This document shows, in pieces, positions 18,838-27,076 of a stretch of 64,000 nt of DNA (the stretch's first letter is position 1; each line of letters begins with the position of its first letter). Position numbers and translations under genes: made by a program. The notes under the pieces are model-generated. The model ran no database searches. It saw nothing but the letters and a program-made list of their open reading frames with translations, and was not told the origin of the DNA. This DNA comes from Candidatus Planktophila vernalis (GTDB lineage: Bacteria; Actinomycetota; Actinomycetes; Nanopelagicales; Nanopelagicaceae), in contig NZ_CP016776.1 in the NCBI RefSeq assembly GCF_002288185.1, forward strand, positions 682,001-746,000, in the 5' to 3' direction.

Positions 18838-19287
18838 TTATTTTCTGCCAGAAACAAAAAGCAGATGGAACTTGCCTATTTGAATCTGATCTCCGGAATG
18901 TAGTGCGTGTTCTGTTACTGAAGAATTGTTGACGTATGTGCCATTAAGGGAACCACTGTCTTTGAGTGAAAATCCTGAAGAAGTACTTTCAATCTTTGCG
19001 TGAGACCTTGACACTGTTACATCGTCTAAGAAAACATCACTGCCAGATGAGCGACCGATGCTTGCACCCTGTGCAGTAACTAAAAATCTAGAACCAAGAT
19101 TTGATCCTCGATTGATAATCAGCATTGCTTTTTCTGATGACTGTGCGATTTCTTCGATAATGCTGCGATCTGCCGCTGAGACAGTGGCTAGAAACTCATC
19201 AAGAGCCCCAGCTGGGGAATCACTGGCTGTGCGAAGACCTAGGTGCAAAGTGGTGGTGAGTTCGCTGGGCGTTTGTTCTGCCTTCAC
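18838..19287 (-). CDS. garA: FHA-domain protein, GarA/OdhI family
   Basis: GarA/OdhI inhibits 2-oxoglutarate dehydrogenase and related enzymes in its unphosphorylated form and is switched off by Ser/Thr kinases. This 149-residue protein has a C-terminal FHA domain: SIGRSSGSDVFLDDVTVSRSHAKI, then DSGSLNGTYVN, with the phosphothreonine-binding Arg, Ser and Asn residues present. The N-terminal regulatory motif, ETTSVF in mycobacteria, reads ELTTTLHL here, so two threonines remain but the flanks differ. The start is GTG with a strong GGAGGAG eight bases upstream. It lies between gcvH and ftsR as in mycobacteria. Confidence 0.9.
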   Translation of the reverse strand: MKAEQTPSELTTTLHLGLRTASDSPAGALDEFLATVSAADRSIIEEIAQSSEKAMLIINRGSNLGSRFLVTAQGASIGRSSGSDVFLDDVTVSRSHAKIESTSSGFSLKDSGSLNGTYVNNSSVTEHALHSGDQIQIGKFHLLFVSGRK

Positions 19288-19346
19288 TTATCTCTCCTCC
19301 TTCACCGTCAACCTGAGGCTGACACTAAAGGGGTGAGACGCTTTGG

Positions 19347-19721
19347 TCAAGCCGTGATTTGGGCGTATCCGGCCGCATCAAGCAGATCGGATGGGGCTGC
19401 TGCGACCTCAACCTTTACCAACCAGCCAGCCCCATAAGGATCGCTGTTGACTAGCTCCGGGGTTTGAGAAAGAGCGCCATTGATTTCACTTACTACGCCA
19501 CTAACAGCTGCAAAAATCTCAGATACAGATTTTGTGGATTCAATTTCTCCACAAACTTTGCCAGAAGTAATGCTTTCGCCGACTTTAGGAAGTTGAACAT
19601 AGACAATGTCACCGAGTGCGGCTTGTGCGAAGTCCGTAATTCCCATTGTGTAGAGATTTCCAGTTGAACTTACCCACTCATGCTCTTTGGTGTAGTGCAA
19701 ACCTTCAGGAATTGATGACAC
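19347..19721 (-). CDS. gcvH: Glycine cleavage system H protein
   Basis: GcvH carries the lipoyl arm that shuttles the aminomethyl group between GcvP and GcvT. The 124-residue protein has the expected length. It opens with YTKEHEWV, and the lipoylated lysine lies in EIESTKSVSEIF near residue 63. The C-terminus has LVNSDPYGAGWLVKV. It starts at GTG behind GAGGGGA and overlaps the phospholipid synthase gene upstream by 17 bases. A 59-base gap before garA holds that gene's Shine-Dalgarno sequence. Confidence 0.96.
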   Translation of the reverse strand: MSSIPEGLHYTKEHEWVSSTGNLYTMGITDFAQAALGDIVYVQLPKVGESITSGKVCGEIESTKSVSEIFAAVSGVVSEINGALSQTPELVNSDPYGAGWLVKVEVAAAPSDLLDAAGYAQITA

Positions 19722-20277
19722 GTGTTCCCCTCATCTGCGAAAAGCCTTCGCGTCCATAACTTATACCTGTTGCAATGTAGAGGGCAATCCCCCAGATGGC
19801 AAAACTCCACCCCAAAACAAAGGCGATGGTGCCCAGAGATGAGTCACTTTTAGCCAAAAGTAAAAACGGGAAGGCATACATAAGGTTAAAGGTTGCCGCC
19901 TTGCCCAAATAGGTAACTGTGAACGGTGCCAGGCCTTTTGACTTCATCATAAGTGTGATCAGAGCAAGTATGAGATCACGGGCAATGAGCAAGACGATAA
20001 TCCAAACTGGAACAATGTCGCGAATCAAAAAGACAATCAGAATCGTCAAGATGTAGAGACGATCAATCGCTGGATCGGCTAACTCTCCAAAGCGAGATGT
20101 TTGATTCCAAGCTCTAGCTAACTTGCCATCAAAGTAATCGGTGGCTCCCCCGATAGCTAAAACTACGATTGCCCAACCATCAGCCTCTATAGAAAGAGTC
20201 AGATAAACAAAGAGTGGAATACCTAGAAAGCGCAGAAAAGTTAAAGCGTTTGGAATTGATAGAAGCGATGAATTCAT
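19705..20277 (-). CDS. CDP-alcohol phosphatidyltransferase family protein (PgsA-like)
   Basis: The product has 190 residues with about five to six membrane helices. The family signature DGxxAR-x8-G-x3-D-x3-D is present as DYFDGKLARAWNQTSRFGELADPAIDR near residues 46-73. It therefore transfers a phosphatidyl group from CDP-diacylglycerol to an alcohol, likely glycerol-3-phosphate or a polyol. A PgsA-like gene also occurs near gcvH in mycobacteria (pgsA2), but the acceptor cannot be read from the sequence. It begins three bases after cmk-der and is probably co-transcribed with it. Confidence 0.88.
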   Translation of the reverse strand: MNSSLLSIPNALTFLRFLGIPLFVYLTLSIEADGWAIVVLAIGGATDYFDGKLARAWNQTSRFGELADPAIDRLYILTILIVFLIRDIVPVWIIVLLIARDLILALITLMMKSKGLAPFTVTYLGKAATFNLMYAFPFLLLAKSDSSLGTIAFVLGWSFAIWGIALYIATGISYGREGFSQMRGTRVINS

Positions 20278-20280
20278 TGC

Positions 20281-22236
20281 TTACTCTCGCTCTTTAACCC
20301 TGATCGCTACCTGCACTGGCGTGCCAGGAAAGGAGAACTCCTCACGCAATCTGCGTTCGATGAATCGACGATAGGAAGCCTCAATCCAGCCATTAGAAAA
20401 GACAACGAATTTGGGAGGTGCGATGCCAGCCTGGGTGGCGTAATAAACCTTTGGCTGCTTTCCGCCGCGAACTGGAGGCGGTGTTGCACCGATGAGGGCT
20501 CCGAGGAATGAGTTGAGCTTGGCCGTAGGCACTCGCTTCTCCCAACTATCAAGGGCGGTGCGAAGGGCAGGTGCCAGACGATCTCGGTGCCAACCAGTTT
20601 TGGCGGCCACGTTTACTCGCTGTGCCCATTCCACCTGATCCAGGTGGCGATCAATTTCACGGTCTAGCTGATCGCGGCGGTCCTCATCGACCAAGTCCCA
20701 CTTGTTCATCACGATGACCATGGCTTTTCCAGCCTCTTCCACCATGGTGATGACTCGCAAATCTTGTTCAGTGATTGGCTCTGATGCATCCAACACAACA
20801 ACTGCGACTTCACAAAGCTCTAACGCTGTCTGCGTGCGAAGAGATGCGTAATAATCAGTGCCTGATGCCTGGTTAGCCCGCTTTTTCAATCCCGCGGTGT
20901 CGATAAATCTCCAGATCGATCCACCAAATTCAATTAATTCATCTACTGGGTCTCTCGTTGTTCCTGCAACGTCATCAACGATTGATCTGTTCTCACCAGC
21001 TAGGGCATTTAGCAATGATGACTTACCAACATTAGGTCGGCCAATGAGTGCAACCTTGCGATAACCATCTTGTGTTTGCGCTCCGCCAACTTCAGGTAGC
21101 TCAGCAACAATATGGTCAAGTAGATCTCCAGAACCGCGACCATGAAGTGCTGACACGAAATATGGTTCACCAAGTCCTAGAGACCACAAGCCATGTGCTT
21201 CTGACTCTTCGCGCTCTCCATCAACTTTGTTGCCTATCAAAATCAGTGGCTTCTTAGCTTTGCGCAGATGTTGAACCAAAATGTCATCTTCATCCAATGC
21301 ACCAACTTGTGCATCAACAACAAAAGCCAGCACATCAGCTTCTTGCATCGCAATTTCGGCGCCAGCACTTACTTGCACAGAGATACCGTCAGGTTTTGCT
21401 TCCCAACCGCCAGTGTCCATAATGATGAAACGACGACCGCCCCATTCGCATTCATACTGAACACGATCGCGTGTAACACCTGGTGTGTCCTCAACAATTG
21501 CCTCTCTGCGTCCTAAGAATCTGTTAATCAATGTTGATTTACCAACGTTAGGTCGACCAAGAATTGCAACGATAGGAAGCCCAAGAAGAGATCGTTGGCG
21601 AAGTAATTCCCAGATTCGCTCAACCGTTTCATCTAAATCTAGATTCGTTGAATCAACTTCAACTGCATCAAATGCCATAGCAAGCGGTGAAACCGTGCGG
21701 GTAGAGTCAATGGAATCGCGATTTTCCAGCGAACTCTTCACGTCAACAGATTTATCATCTGTTTCATTCTCGCGACGATAAGCGCGAGCATCTAAATCAG
21801 CTGTTAGATATATCTTTAAAGCTGCATCAGGAACAACTACCGTTCCTATATCGCGCCCCTCGACAACTATTCCGCGTGGAGCTTGGGCAATAATCTTGCG
21901 TTGGATGACGAGTAGTTCTTCGCGAATCTGTGGCATTGCACTTATGCGACTAACATTTTCTGTCACAGAAGTTCCGCGGATTGCATGGGTAATCTGTGTA
22001 TCACCTGCAAATACATCTGGAGAATTCGGATCAGATACAAATCTAATCGGTGCGCTCTTGAGTGCCTTAAGAATTTCTGCAGCTTCAATACAGTTGTTCT
22101 CTAGAGCAACCCAAGTAACTGCGCGATAGAGCGCACCTGTATCTAAATAGTTCCAACCTGCGCGAATTGCGATTGCTTTAGATGTACTTGATTTACCTGC
22201 GCCACTCGGGCCATCAATTGCTACGACTATGCCCAT
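20281..22236 (-). CDS. der: Bifunctional cytidylate kinase / ribosome-assembly GTPase Der fusion
   Basis: This 651-residue fusion has two parts. Residues 1-215 are cytidylate kinase: Walker [23 protein letters not shown] and [10 protein letters not shown]. It phosphorylates CMP and dCMP. Residues from about 219 are Der (EngA) with two tandem GTPase domains, [12 protein letters not shown] near 227 and [12 protein letters not shown] near 401, each with its DTxG switch and NKxD (GNKVD, MNKWD), and a C-terminal KH-like domain with [10 protein letters not shown]. Der acts in 50S subunit maturation. The fusion is known in some actinobacteria. A TAGGCT box six bases before the ATG suggests its own promoter inside tyrA's end. 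Confidence 0.95.
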   Translation of the reverse strand: MGIVVAIDGPSGAGKSSTSKAIAIRAGWNYLDTGALYRAVTWVALENNCIEAAEILKALKSAPIRFVSDPNSPDVFAGDTQITHAIRGTSVTENVSRISAMPQIREELLVIQRKIIAQAPRGIVVEGRDIGTVVVPDAALKIYLTADLDARAYRRENETDDKSVDVKSSLENRDSIDSTRTVSPLAMAFDAVEVDSTNLDLDETVERIWELLRQRSLLGLPIVAILGRPNVGKSTLINRFLGRREAIVEDTPGVTRDRVQYECEWGGRRFIIMDTGGWEAKPDGISVQVSAGAEIAMQEADVLAFVVDAQVGALDEDDILVQHLRKAKKPLILIGNKVDGEREESEAHGLWSLGLGEPYFVSALHGRGSGDLLDHIVAELPEVGGAQTQDGYRKVALIGRPNVGKSSLLNALAGENRSIVDDVAGTTRDPVDELIEFGGSIWRFIDTAGLKKRANQASGTDYYASLRTQTALELCEVAVVVLDASEPITEQDLRVITMVEEAGKAMVIVMNKWDLVDEDRRDQLDREIDRHLDQVEWAQRVNVAAKTGWHRDRLAPALRTALDSWEKRVPTAKLNSFLGALIGATPPPVRGGKQPKVYYATQAGIAPPKFVVFSNGWIEASYRRFIERRLREEFSFPGTPVQVAIRVKERE

Positions 22237-22242
22237 GTGATG

Positions 22243-22248
22243 AGCCTA
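22243..22248 (-). promoter_or_regulatory. Putative leaderless -10 element of cmk-der
   Basis: On the minus strand TAGGCT is followed by six bases (CATCAC) and the ATG at 22236. There is no ribosome-binding site in the 15-base gap after tyrA. Confidence 0.55.
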
Positions 22249-22251
22249 CTT

Positions 22252-23304
22252 CTATTTACGGATCGGATGAACGTTCCACCCGATTGATGAGAGATGATTT
22301 GATAACTTCACTGCATCATCTGCAGAAAGTGCCAAAGTGATTAAAGCATTGAGCTGTCCTGGTGAGTGCTCGATTACTAAATCTTCAACGTTGACAGACA
22401 TTGCGGCACATTCATTAAATATTGCGCCTAATTGACCTGGTTTATCGTCAATAACGATTGGAACGTAGGTGTATTCACGTGCTTTTCCACCGTGTTTACC
22501 TGGAATCAGATTTCGTCCATCACGTCCCTTGCGCATAATCACTGCAATTCTTTCTTCATCATCAACTGCATCAATCATTGCGCCAAGCTCGTTATGCAAA
22601 TTTGTAAGTAGAGCCTTGACCTCTTGAGAATTTGAACTAATGATCTCTTTCCATAAATTCTCATCCGATGCTGCAATGCGAGTGGTGTCGCGAAGACCGG
22701 CTCCAGCTAGGTCTAGCCATTCAGGGGCCACGCCATGCAATGAGCCAGCCAAAAGGGTGGCCGTAATCTGTGGCAGATGGGAAACTCTGGCCACCGCTGC
22801 ATCATGGGAAACCGCATCTAATTCCACGCAGGTCGCCCCGAGCAGTTGAATAAGCCATTTGACCTTGGCTACGGCTTCCGAATCACTTTGTGCATCCGGG
22901 GTGATGATCCAACTTCTAGAAAGAAAGAGATCGGCGCGAGCTGACTCTGCTCCCCCGACTTCGCGGCCGGCCATTGGGTGGGTGCCTACGAATTGCTTCA
23001 ATGGGAGCTTTGATGCCTGAACCTTTTGTAGAGGTTCAACTTTAACGCTACAAACATCCATAAACGTTGAGTTTGGGTTTAGTTCATATTGCTCGTTTAT
23101 CACCTGGGAAAGGGCTCTGAGAGGAGTTGCCAGAATAATTAGCTCCGGCTCGGCAATGCTGACTCCCCCTGTTAAATCCTGTGCCAAAGCCTGATTACGG
23201 CTATCCACGTCGATCATCTCAACAGCTATGTTTTTGGCTGCCAGAGCCAATCCGATGGAGGTGCCTATAAGGCCAGCCCCCACAATTCGAACTGAGCGCA
23301 CCAT
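22252..23304 (-). CDS. tyrA: Prephenate dehydrogenase
   Basis: TyrA oxidises prephenate to 4-hydroxyphenylpyruvate in tyrosine synthesis, using NAD(P). The 350-residue protein has an N-terminal Rossmann site VRIVGAGLIGTSIGLAL (residues 5-21), the catalytic-region motifs GTHPMAGREVGG (near 108) and SHLPQITATLL (near 175). A C-terminal ACT domain from about residue 278 (VPIVIDDKPGQLGAIF) suggests allosteric control by an aromatic amino acid. Its start overlaps the stop of aroH, so the two branch-point enzymes are probably translated together. Confidence 0.93.
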   Translation of the reverse strand: MVRSVRIVGAGLIGTSIGLALAAKNIAVEMIDVDSRNQALAQDLTGGVSIAEPELIILATPLRALSQVINEQYELNPNSTFMDVCSVKVEPLQKVQASKLPLKQFVGTHPMAGREVGGAESARADLFLSRSWIITPDAQSDSEAVAKVKWLIQLLGATCVELDAVSHDAAVARVSHLPQITATLLAGSLHGVAPEWLDLAGAGLRDTTRIAASDENLWKEIISSNSQEVKALLTNLHNELGAMIDAVDDEERIAVIMRKGRDGRNLIPGKHGGKAREYTYVPIVIDDKPGQLGAIFNECAAMSVNVEDLVIEHSPGQLNALITLALSADDAVKLSNHLSSIGWNVHPIRK

Positions 23305-23666
23305 TACTGGGCTATATCTCGGCGTAGGGCCACTGCCCCGTGTAGATAGATATGAGAAATCTCTTCATGGCTCTTGCTGCTCTCAACATGGAGCATCGCA
23401 CGGATGACCATGGCTAAGGCCCCTGGCACATCAACCTCGACTGAGCCAATGAGTGGCACTGAGGCAAAACCGATTTCCCGACACGCAGCCGCCGGAAACG
23501 AGGCCGTTAAATCCGGGGTCGAAGTGAAAAAGACCGAGACAACATCGCTAGGTGTCAGGCTGTTAGCATCCAAAATCGCCTGGATCAGCTCTTTAACCCC
23601 TGTGGCTATTGCCTCTGGGGTATTTGCGCTCACTTGAGTGGCGCCACGTATAGCTCTGATCGACAT
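23304..23666 (-). CDS. aroH: Chorismate mutase, AroH type
   Basis: AroH converts chorismate to prephenate, the step before TyrA. The 120-residue protein is of the trimeric, pseudo-alpha/beta-barrel type: RAIRGATQV at the N-terminus with the active-site arginine, FFTSTPDLTASFPAAACRE in the middle (residues 47-65), and HIYLHGAVALRRD near the end. The overlap with tyrA makes a two-gene prephenate module. The ATG is preceded by TACCCT at six-base spacing and by an AT-rich 271-base gap, so this is probably the first gene of the aroH-tyrA-cmk/der-pgsA-like-gcvH run. Confidence 0.93.
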   Translation of the reverse strand: MSIRAIRGATQVSANTPEAIATGVKELIQAILDANSLTPSDVVSVFFTSTPDLTASFPAAACREIGFASVPLIGSVEVDVPGALAMVIRAMLHVESSKSHEEISHIYLHGAVALRRDIAQ

Positions 23667-23672
23667 GGGATA

Positions 23673-23678
23673 AGGGTA
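23673..23678 (-). promoter_or_regulatory. Putative leaderless -10 element of aroH
   Basis: On the minus strand TACCCT, then six bases (TATCCC), then the aroH ATG at 23666. No Shine-Dalgarno sequence is present. Confidence 0.55.
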
Positions 23679-23937
23679 CCTTTCTCGGTCACTTTTTCGC
23701 TTGATTTTGAATACTTCTAAGATTATTTAAGTATTTATCGATAAAACCTTTTTACGATATTTCCTTCAACTGATCCTCTATTCTCTCTACATACTCCTGA
23801 GATATTGAATATCGATTTATCGTTATTCAGAGCCTGACGTGAGCGGATAAAAAATCGATAAATATATATTTGCTTTCTATTTTATCGATATATAGATTAA
23901 ACTGTATTTGGCCTATTATCGATTTGTAGTAAAGCCG
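23679..23937. other. AT-rich gene-free gap with five ATCGAT sites
   Basis: This gap between rluB and aroH is much richer in A+T than its flanks and shows no convincing ORF or tRNA. ATCGAT occurs at 23737, 23811, 23854, 23884 and 23918. The first is centred in the perfect 12-base palindrome TTTATCGATAAA (23734-23745). A 13-base palindrome, GATATT-G-AATATC, lies at 23801-23813. Most copies share flanking T or A runs. It could be a multi-site operator of the aroH promoter, a DNA-architecture site or a decayed gene; the sequence does not decide among these. Confidence 0.6.
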
Positions 23938-24651
23938 TTAAAGCCCTAAAACGTTACGTAGATTTGTTAGTTCTCCCTCATTGAGGTTTCTCCAGCGTCC
24001 TTCTGGGGTGTCTCCCAATGAGATCGGCCCGAAGTTAGTACGGATCAGTCGAAGGACTTGCACATCAACTGCCTCCATTAGGCGGCGAATAATGTGGTAC
24101 CTACCCTCGTGAATCGAGACCTCAAGCCAGGTCGGAGAGAGCTCTTTATAGGTCAAAACTCGGCCCATTCCATCCTCTAGTTCGATGCCTTTAAGGAGAA
24201 TTTTGTCGATTCCAGTAGGCAGTTTTCCCTCGTGTTCGATGATGTAAGTCTTCTCCAGGCCAAAAGATGGGTGGGTAGCTCGAAACGTAAGGTCTCCATC
24301 ATTGGTCAAAAGGATCAATCCTTCGGAGTCTTTATCCAAGCGCCCAACATGGAAAAGTCGCTCTTTTCGAAGATCAATAAAGTCACTGAGGGAAGGTCGT
24401 CCATCTGGGTCATACATGGTAGACAAAACGCCCTTTGGCTTATGAAGCACTAAATAAGACTTAGACAAAGAACGTGTAATTGTCTCACCATCTACCATGA
24501 CTTGAACTAATTCAGGGTCGAATTTAGAACCCATCTCGCGAATCGTGATTCCATCGACTGAAACTCGGCCAGATTCAATTAGCTCATCTGCGCCTCGGCG
24601 GCTGGTAATACCCGCATCTGCAATTATCTTGTTAAGGCGCATTTGGCCCAT
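23938..24651 (-). CDS. rluB: 23S rRNA pseudouridine synthase, RsuA/RluB family
   Basis: The 237-residue protein has an N-terminal S4 RNA-binding domain (MRLNKIIADAGITSRRGADELIESGRV) and an RsuA-type pseudouridine synthase domain. The catalytic aspartate lies in FHVGRLDKDSEGLILLTNDGD near residue 102, and YHIIRRLMEA is the second signature. By its place after scpB it is the actinobacterial RluB-like enzyme, acting on 23S rRNA; RsuA specificity cannot be excluded. The start at 24651 has GGGAGG six bases upstream, a clear ribosome-binding site. Confidence 0.9.
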   Translation of the reverse strand: MGQMRLNKIIADAGITSRRGADELIESGRVSVDGITIREMGSKFDPELVQVMVDGETITRSLSKSYLVLHKPKGVLSTMYDPDGRPSLSDFIDLRKERLFHVGRLDKDSEGLILLTNDGDLTFRATHPSFGLEKTYIIEHEGKLPTGIDKILLKGIELEDGMGRVLTYKELSPTWLEVSIHEGRYHIIRRLMEAVDVQVLRLIRTNFGPISLGDTPEGRWRNLNEGELTNLRNVLGL

Positions 24652-24693
24652 GGCTATCCTCCCGACAGTCAGGGGTGAAGGATAGCGCGGAAG

Positions 24694-25245
24694 TTAATCA
24701 GTTAGCGAATCAAGGATTTCATCTAGCCCATCAAGGTTTGGCAGGTATGGAGCCAGGGCTGGAAGATCTTCCAGAGAGTTCAGTCCGAGGCGCTCCAAGA
24801 AGTAGCTCGTGGTCTTGTAAAGGATGGCGCCGCTCTCGTGCTCTATCCCGGACTCCTCGACTAAACCTCGGGTGATCAACGTTTTCATAACCGCTTCCAC
24901 GTTCACGCCACGGATAGCTGAAACTCGAGCTCGGGAGACAGGTTGGCGGTAGGCAATGACGGAAAGGGTCTCAAGGGCCGCTTGGGTCAATCGATTTTGC
25001 TGGCCATCTAGGACGAACTTCTCAACGGCTGCGTGGTAGTCAGGGTTGCTATAGAAGCGCCATCCCCCGTTGATTTTACGCAAGGAAAATCCACGATCAT
25101 CGTAGGTAGTTACCAGGTGAGCAAGGGCAGCTTCGACCTCTTCGACTGTCTTTTCAAGGACCTGAGCCAAGATGATCTCTGAAACCGGCTCATCTACGAC
25201 CATCAGGATCGCCTCGATAGAACGCTCAACTTCTACATTAGACAT
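24694..25245 (-). CDS. scpB: Segregation and condensation protein B
   Basis: ScpB is the winged-helix kleisin-associated subunit of the SMC-ScpAB condensin. The ATG at 25245 is chosen because it overlaps the scpA stop by eight bases and begins the conserved VERSIEAILMVVDEPVSE; the frame stays open to 25272. The protein of about 183 residues contains GGWRFYSNPDYH and LSVIAYRQPVSRARVSAIRGVN, diagnostic of the family. It is translationally coupled to scpA and sits between scpA and rluB, the standard order. Confidence 0.94.
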   Translation of the reverse strand: MSNVEVERSIEAILMVVDEPVSEIILAQVLEKTVEEVEAALAHLVTTYDDRGFSLRKINGGWRFYSNPDYHAAVEKFVLDGQQNRLTQAALETLSVIAYRQPVSRARVSAIRGVNVEAVMKTLITRGLVEESGIEHESGAILYKTTSYFLERLGLNSLEDLPALAPYLPNLDGLDEILDSLTD

Positions 25246-26110
25246 TCGTACTACCTTCTGTCGGTTCGTCATCTTCTAAAACCACGGGGATATCAAACTC
25301 ATCGGTCACTTCCACTTCCCCGGACTCAGATCCCGTCCAGGAGATCTGAAGCTCTCCAAGGGCCATGACCTGGTCAAAACGCAAAACGCCTTGGCGATAA
25401 AGATCGAGCAAGGCTAGGAATCTGGCAACAATGACCATGGTGTTTTCAGCATCTGAGACTAAATTTCTAAAGCTCATGGACTTCGATCTGCGCAAAGCCT
25501 CAACTACAACTCGAGACTCTTCAGCAACGCTGACCAATGCCAAGTGAAGATGCTCAACACTGACAATCGGTGCAACCTTAGGAGTCAGGACTCGTTCTGC
25601 GATAGCTGCAAAGCGCTGTGGTCCCACTCCGATTAACACCTCAGGAAGCAGCGCACTCAGGGTTGGATCCAGTGCGACAACACGTGGGAAGAACTTATCG
25701 GCAGTTGTTATGCGCTCGCTAAAGGTCGCTGCAATCTCTTTGAAGGCTCGGTACTGAAGCAGACGTGCAAAGAGAATATCTCGAGCCTCAAGAAGAGCTA
25801 GATCTTCCTCGTCATCAACTTCCCCACTTGGCAATAATCTTGCGGCCTTCAAATCTAACAAGGTTGCAGCCACAACTAGGAATTCGGTGGCCTGATCTAG
25901 ACGCCAACCCTCTCCTGAGGCCTCCAAGGCCCTAATAAAGGCTATGAATTCATCGGTCACAAGGCTCAGAGATATCTCAGTGATATCCATTTTGTGGCGA
26001 GAAATAAGCTGTAGGAGCAGGTCGAAAGGACCATCGAAGTTATCGAGGTGGACGGAGAATGCGCCAGCTACGGCGTTCACATCCTTTGATTCCTCCAGAG
26101 ATAAATCCAT
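25238..26110 (-). CDS. scpA: Segregation and condensation protein A (kleisin)
   Basis: The 290-residue kleisin bridges the SMC heads in chromosome condensation. Its N-terminal motif FDGPFDLLLQLISRHKMDITEISL (residues 24-47) is the SMC-neck-binding signature. The middle has WRLDQATEFLVVAATLLDLKAARLLP, and the C-terminal winged helix contains DLYRQGVLRFDQVMALGELQI. It is divergent from parA. TAGGGT six bases before the ATG suggests leaderless transcription. Confidence 0.95.
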   Translation of the reverse strand: MDLSLEESKDVNAVAGAFSVHLDNFDGPFDLLLQLISRHKMDITEISLSLVTDEFIAFIRALEASGEGWRLDQATEFLVVAATLLDLKAARLLPSGEVDDEEDLALLEARDILFARLLQYRAFKEIAATFSERITTADKFFPRVVALDPTLSALLPEVLIGVGPQRFAAIAERVLTPKVAPIVSVEHLHLALVSVAEESRVVVEALRRSKSMSFRNLVSDAENTMVIVARFLALLDLYRQGVLRFDQVMALGELQISWTGSESGEVEVTDEFDIPVVLEDDEPTEGSTNV

Positions 26111-26116
26111 GGCGTC

Positions 26117-26122
26117 ACCCTA
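26117..26122 (-). promoter_or_regulatory. Putative leaderless -10 element of scpA
   Basis: On the minus strand TAGGGT, then six bases (GACGCC), then the scpA ATG at 26110. The rest of the 81-base divergent gap to parA shows no other clear element. Confidence 0.55.
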
Positions 26123-26191
26123 CTTCACAGTTGCTCCAGTTCTAGGTAGCGCGTAGGCTCGCGCTCACTTCACGGAAAAGAGGTTTGACGC

Positions 26192-27076
26192 TTGAACGCT
26201 AAATCGACAAAGCAGGAAGATGTAGCCACTACTGCAACTCTTCTGGGCAAGAAAGCGGGAAATATTCCAACACCGCCTGCGATCACCGAGCATGGAAATG
26301 CAAAGGTTGTCGCGATCTTCAACCAAAAAGGTGGAGTCGGCAAAACAACTACAACAATCAATCTTGGTGCTTCCCTTGCCGAGATGGGTCGTCGCGTTCT
26401 GCTTGTTGATTTTGATCCTCAAGGTGGTCTCTCTCTTGGTCTTGGTGTTAACGCCCACTCACTTCCGTTAGAACAAACTGTTTATTACGCACTCATGACG
26501 CCAACAGCCAATGTGGATTCAATCGTTCTCAAATCTGCAGTGCCAGGCCTTGATTTCTTGCCTGCAAACCGCGACCTTGGAACAGCTGAAACAACACTGG
26601 GCGCAGAAATTGGTGGTCAGCAATATCTCAAGCGCGCCCTTGGTTCACTGCGTGATTACTACGACGTCATTTTGATCGACTGCCAGCCAACAATGGGTCA
26701 GTTAACAATCAACGCACTTGTTGCAGCTGATGAAGTAATCGTTCCTTTGCAATGTGAATATTTCGCACTTCACGGCTTCATCGAACTTAAGGGAAACTTG
26801 GACAAGGTTAAGAACTTCCTCAATCCAAATCTTAAGCTCATTGGTATTTTGGCAACGATGTATGACAAGAAGACTTCACACAATCGCCAAGTATTAGAGC
26901 GCATTCTTGAGCAGTTCCCACAAGATGTATTTGAAACAATTATTGCCAAGACTATTCGTTTCCCTGAAACAACTGTTGTTGGTGAACCAATCACAACGTA
27001 TGCAACGAGCTCAGGTGGCGCAGCTTCATATCGCCGACTAGCTAGAGAACTTATTGCCCGAGGAGGCGCACGATGA
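26192..27076 (+). CDS. ParA-family ATPase (second, scpA-linked actinobacterial type)
   Basis: The 294-residue protein is a deviant Walker ATPase of the ParA/Soj family: FNQKGGVGKTTTTINLGASLA (residues 47-67), VLLVDFDPQGG (near 75) and DVILIDCQPTMGQLT (near 156). A tail of about 40 residues precedes the ATPase core. It starts at TTG, with AAAGAGG upstream. It lies next to scpA and xerD as in Streptomyces, and is distinct from the oriC-linked parAB pair. The overlapping next gene encodes a ribbon-helix-helix protein that may act as its DNA-binding partner; that is inferred. Confidence 0.9.
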   Translation: MNAKSTKQEDVATTATLLGKKAGNIPTPPAITEHGNAKVVAIFNQKGGVGKTTTTINLGASLAEMGRRVLLVDFDPQGGLSLGLGVNAHSLPLEQTVYYALMTPTANVDSIVLKSAVPGLDFLPANRDLGTAETTLGAEIGGQQYLKRALGSLRDYYDVILIDCQPTMGQLTINALVAADEVIVPLQCEYFALHGFIELKGNLDKVKNFLNPNLKLIGILATMYDKKTSHNRQVLERILEQFPQDVFETIIAKTIRFPETTVVGEPITTYATSSGGAASYRRLARELIARGGAR

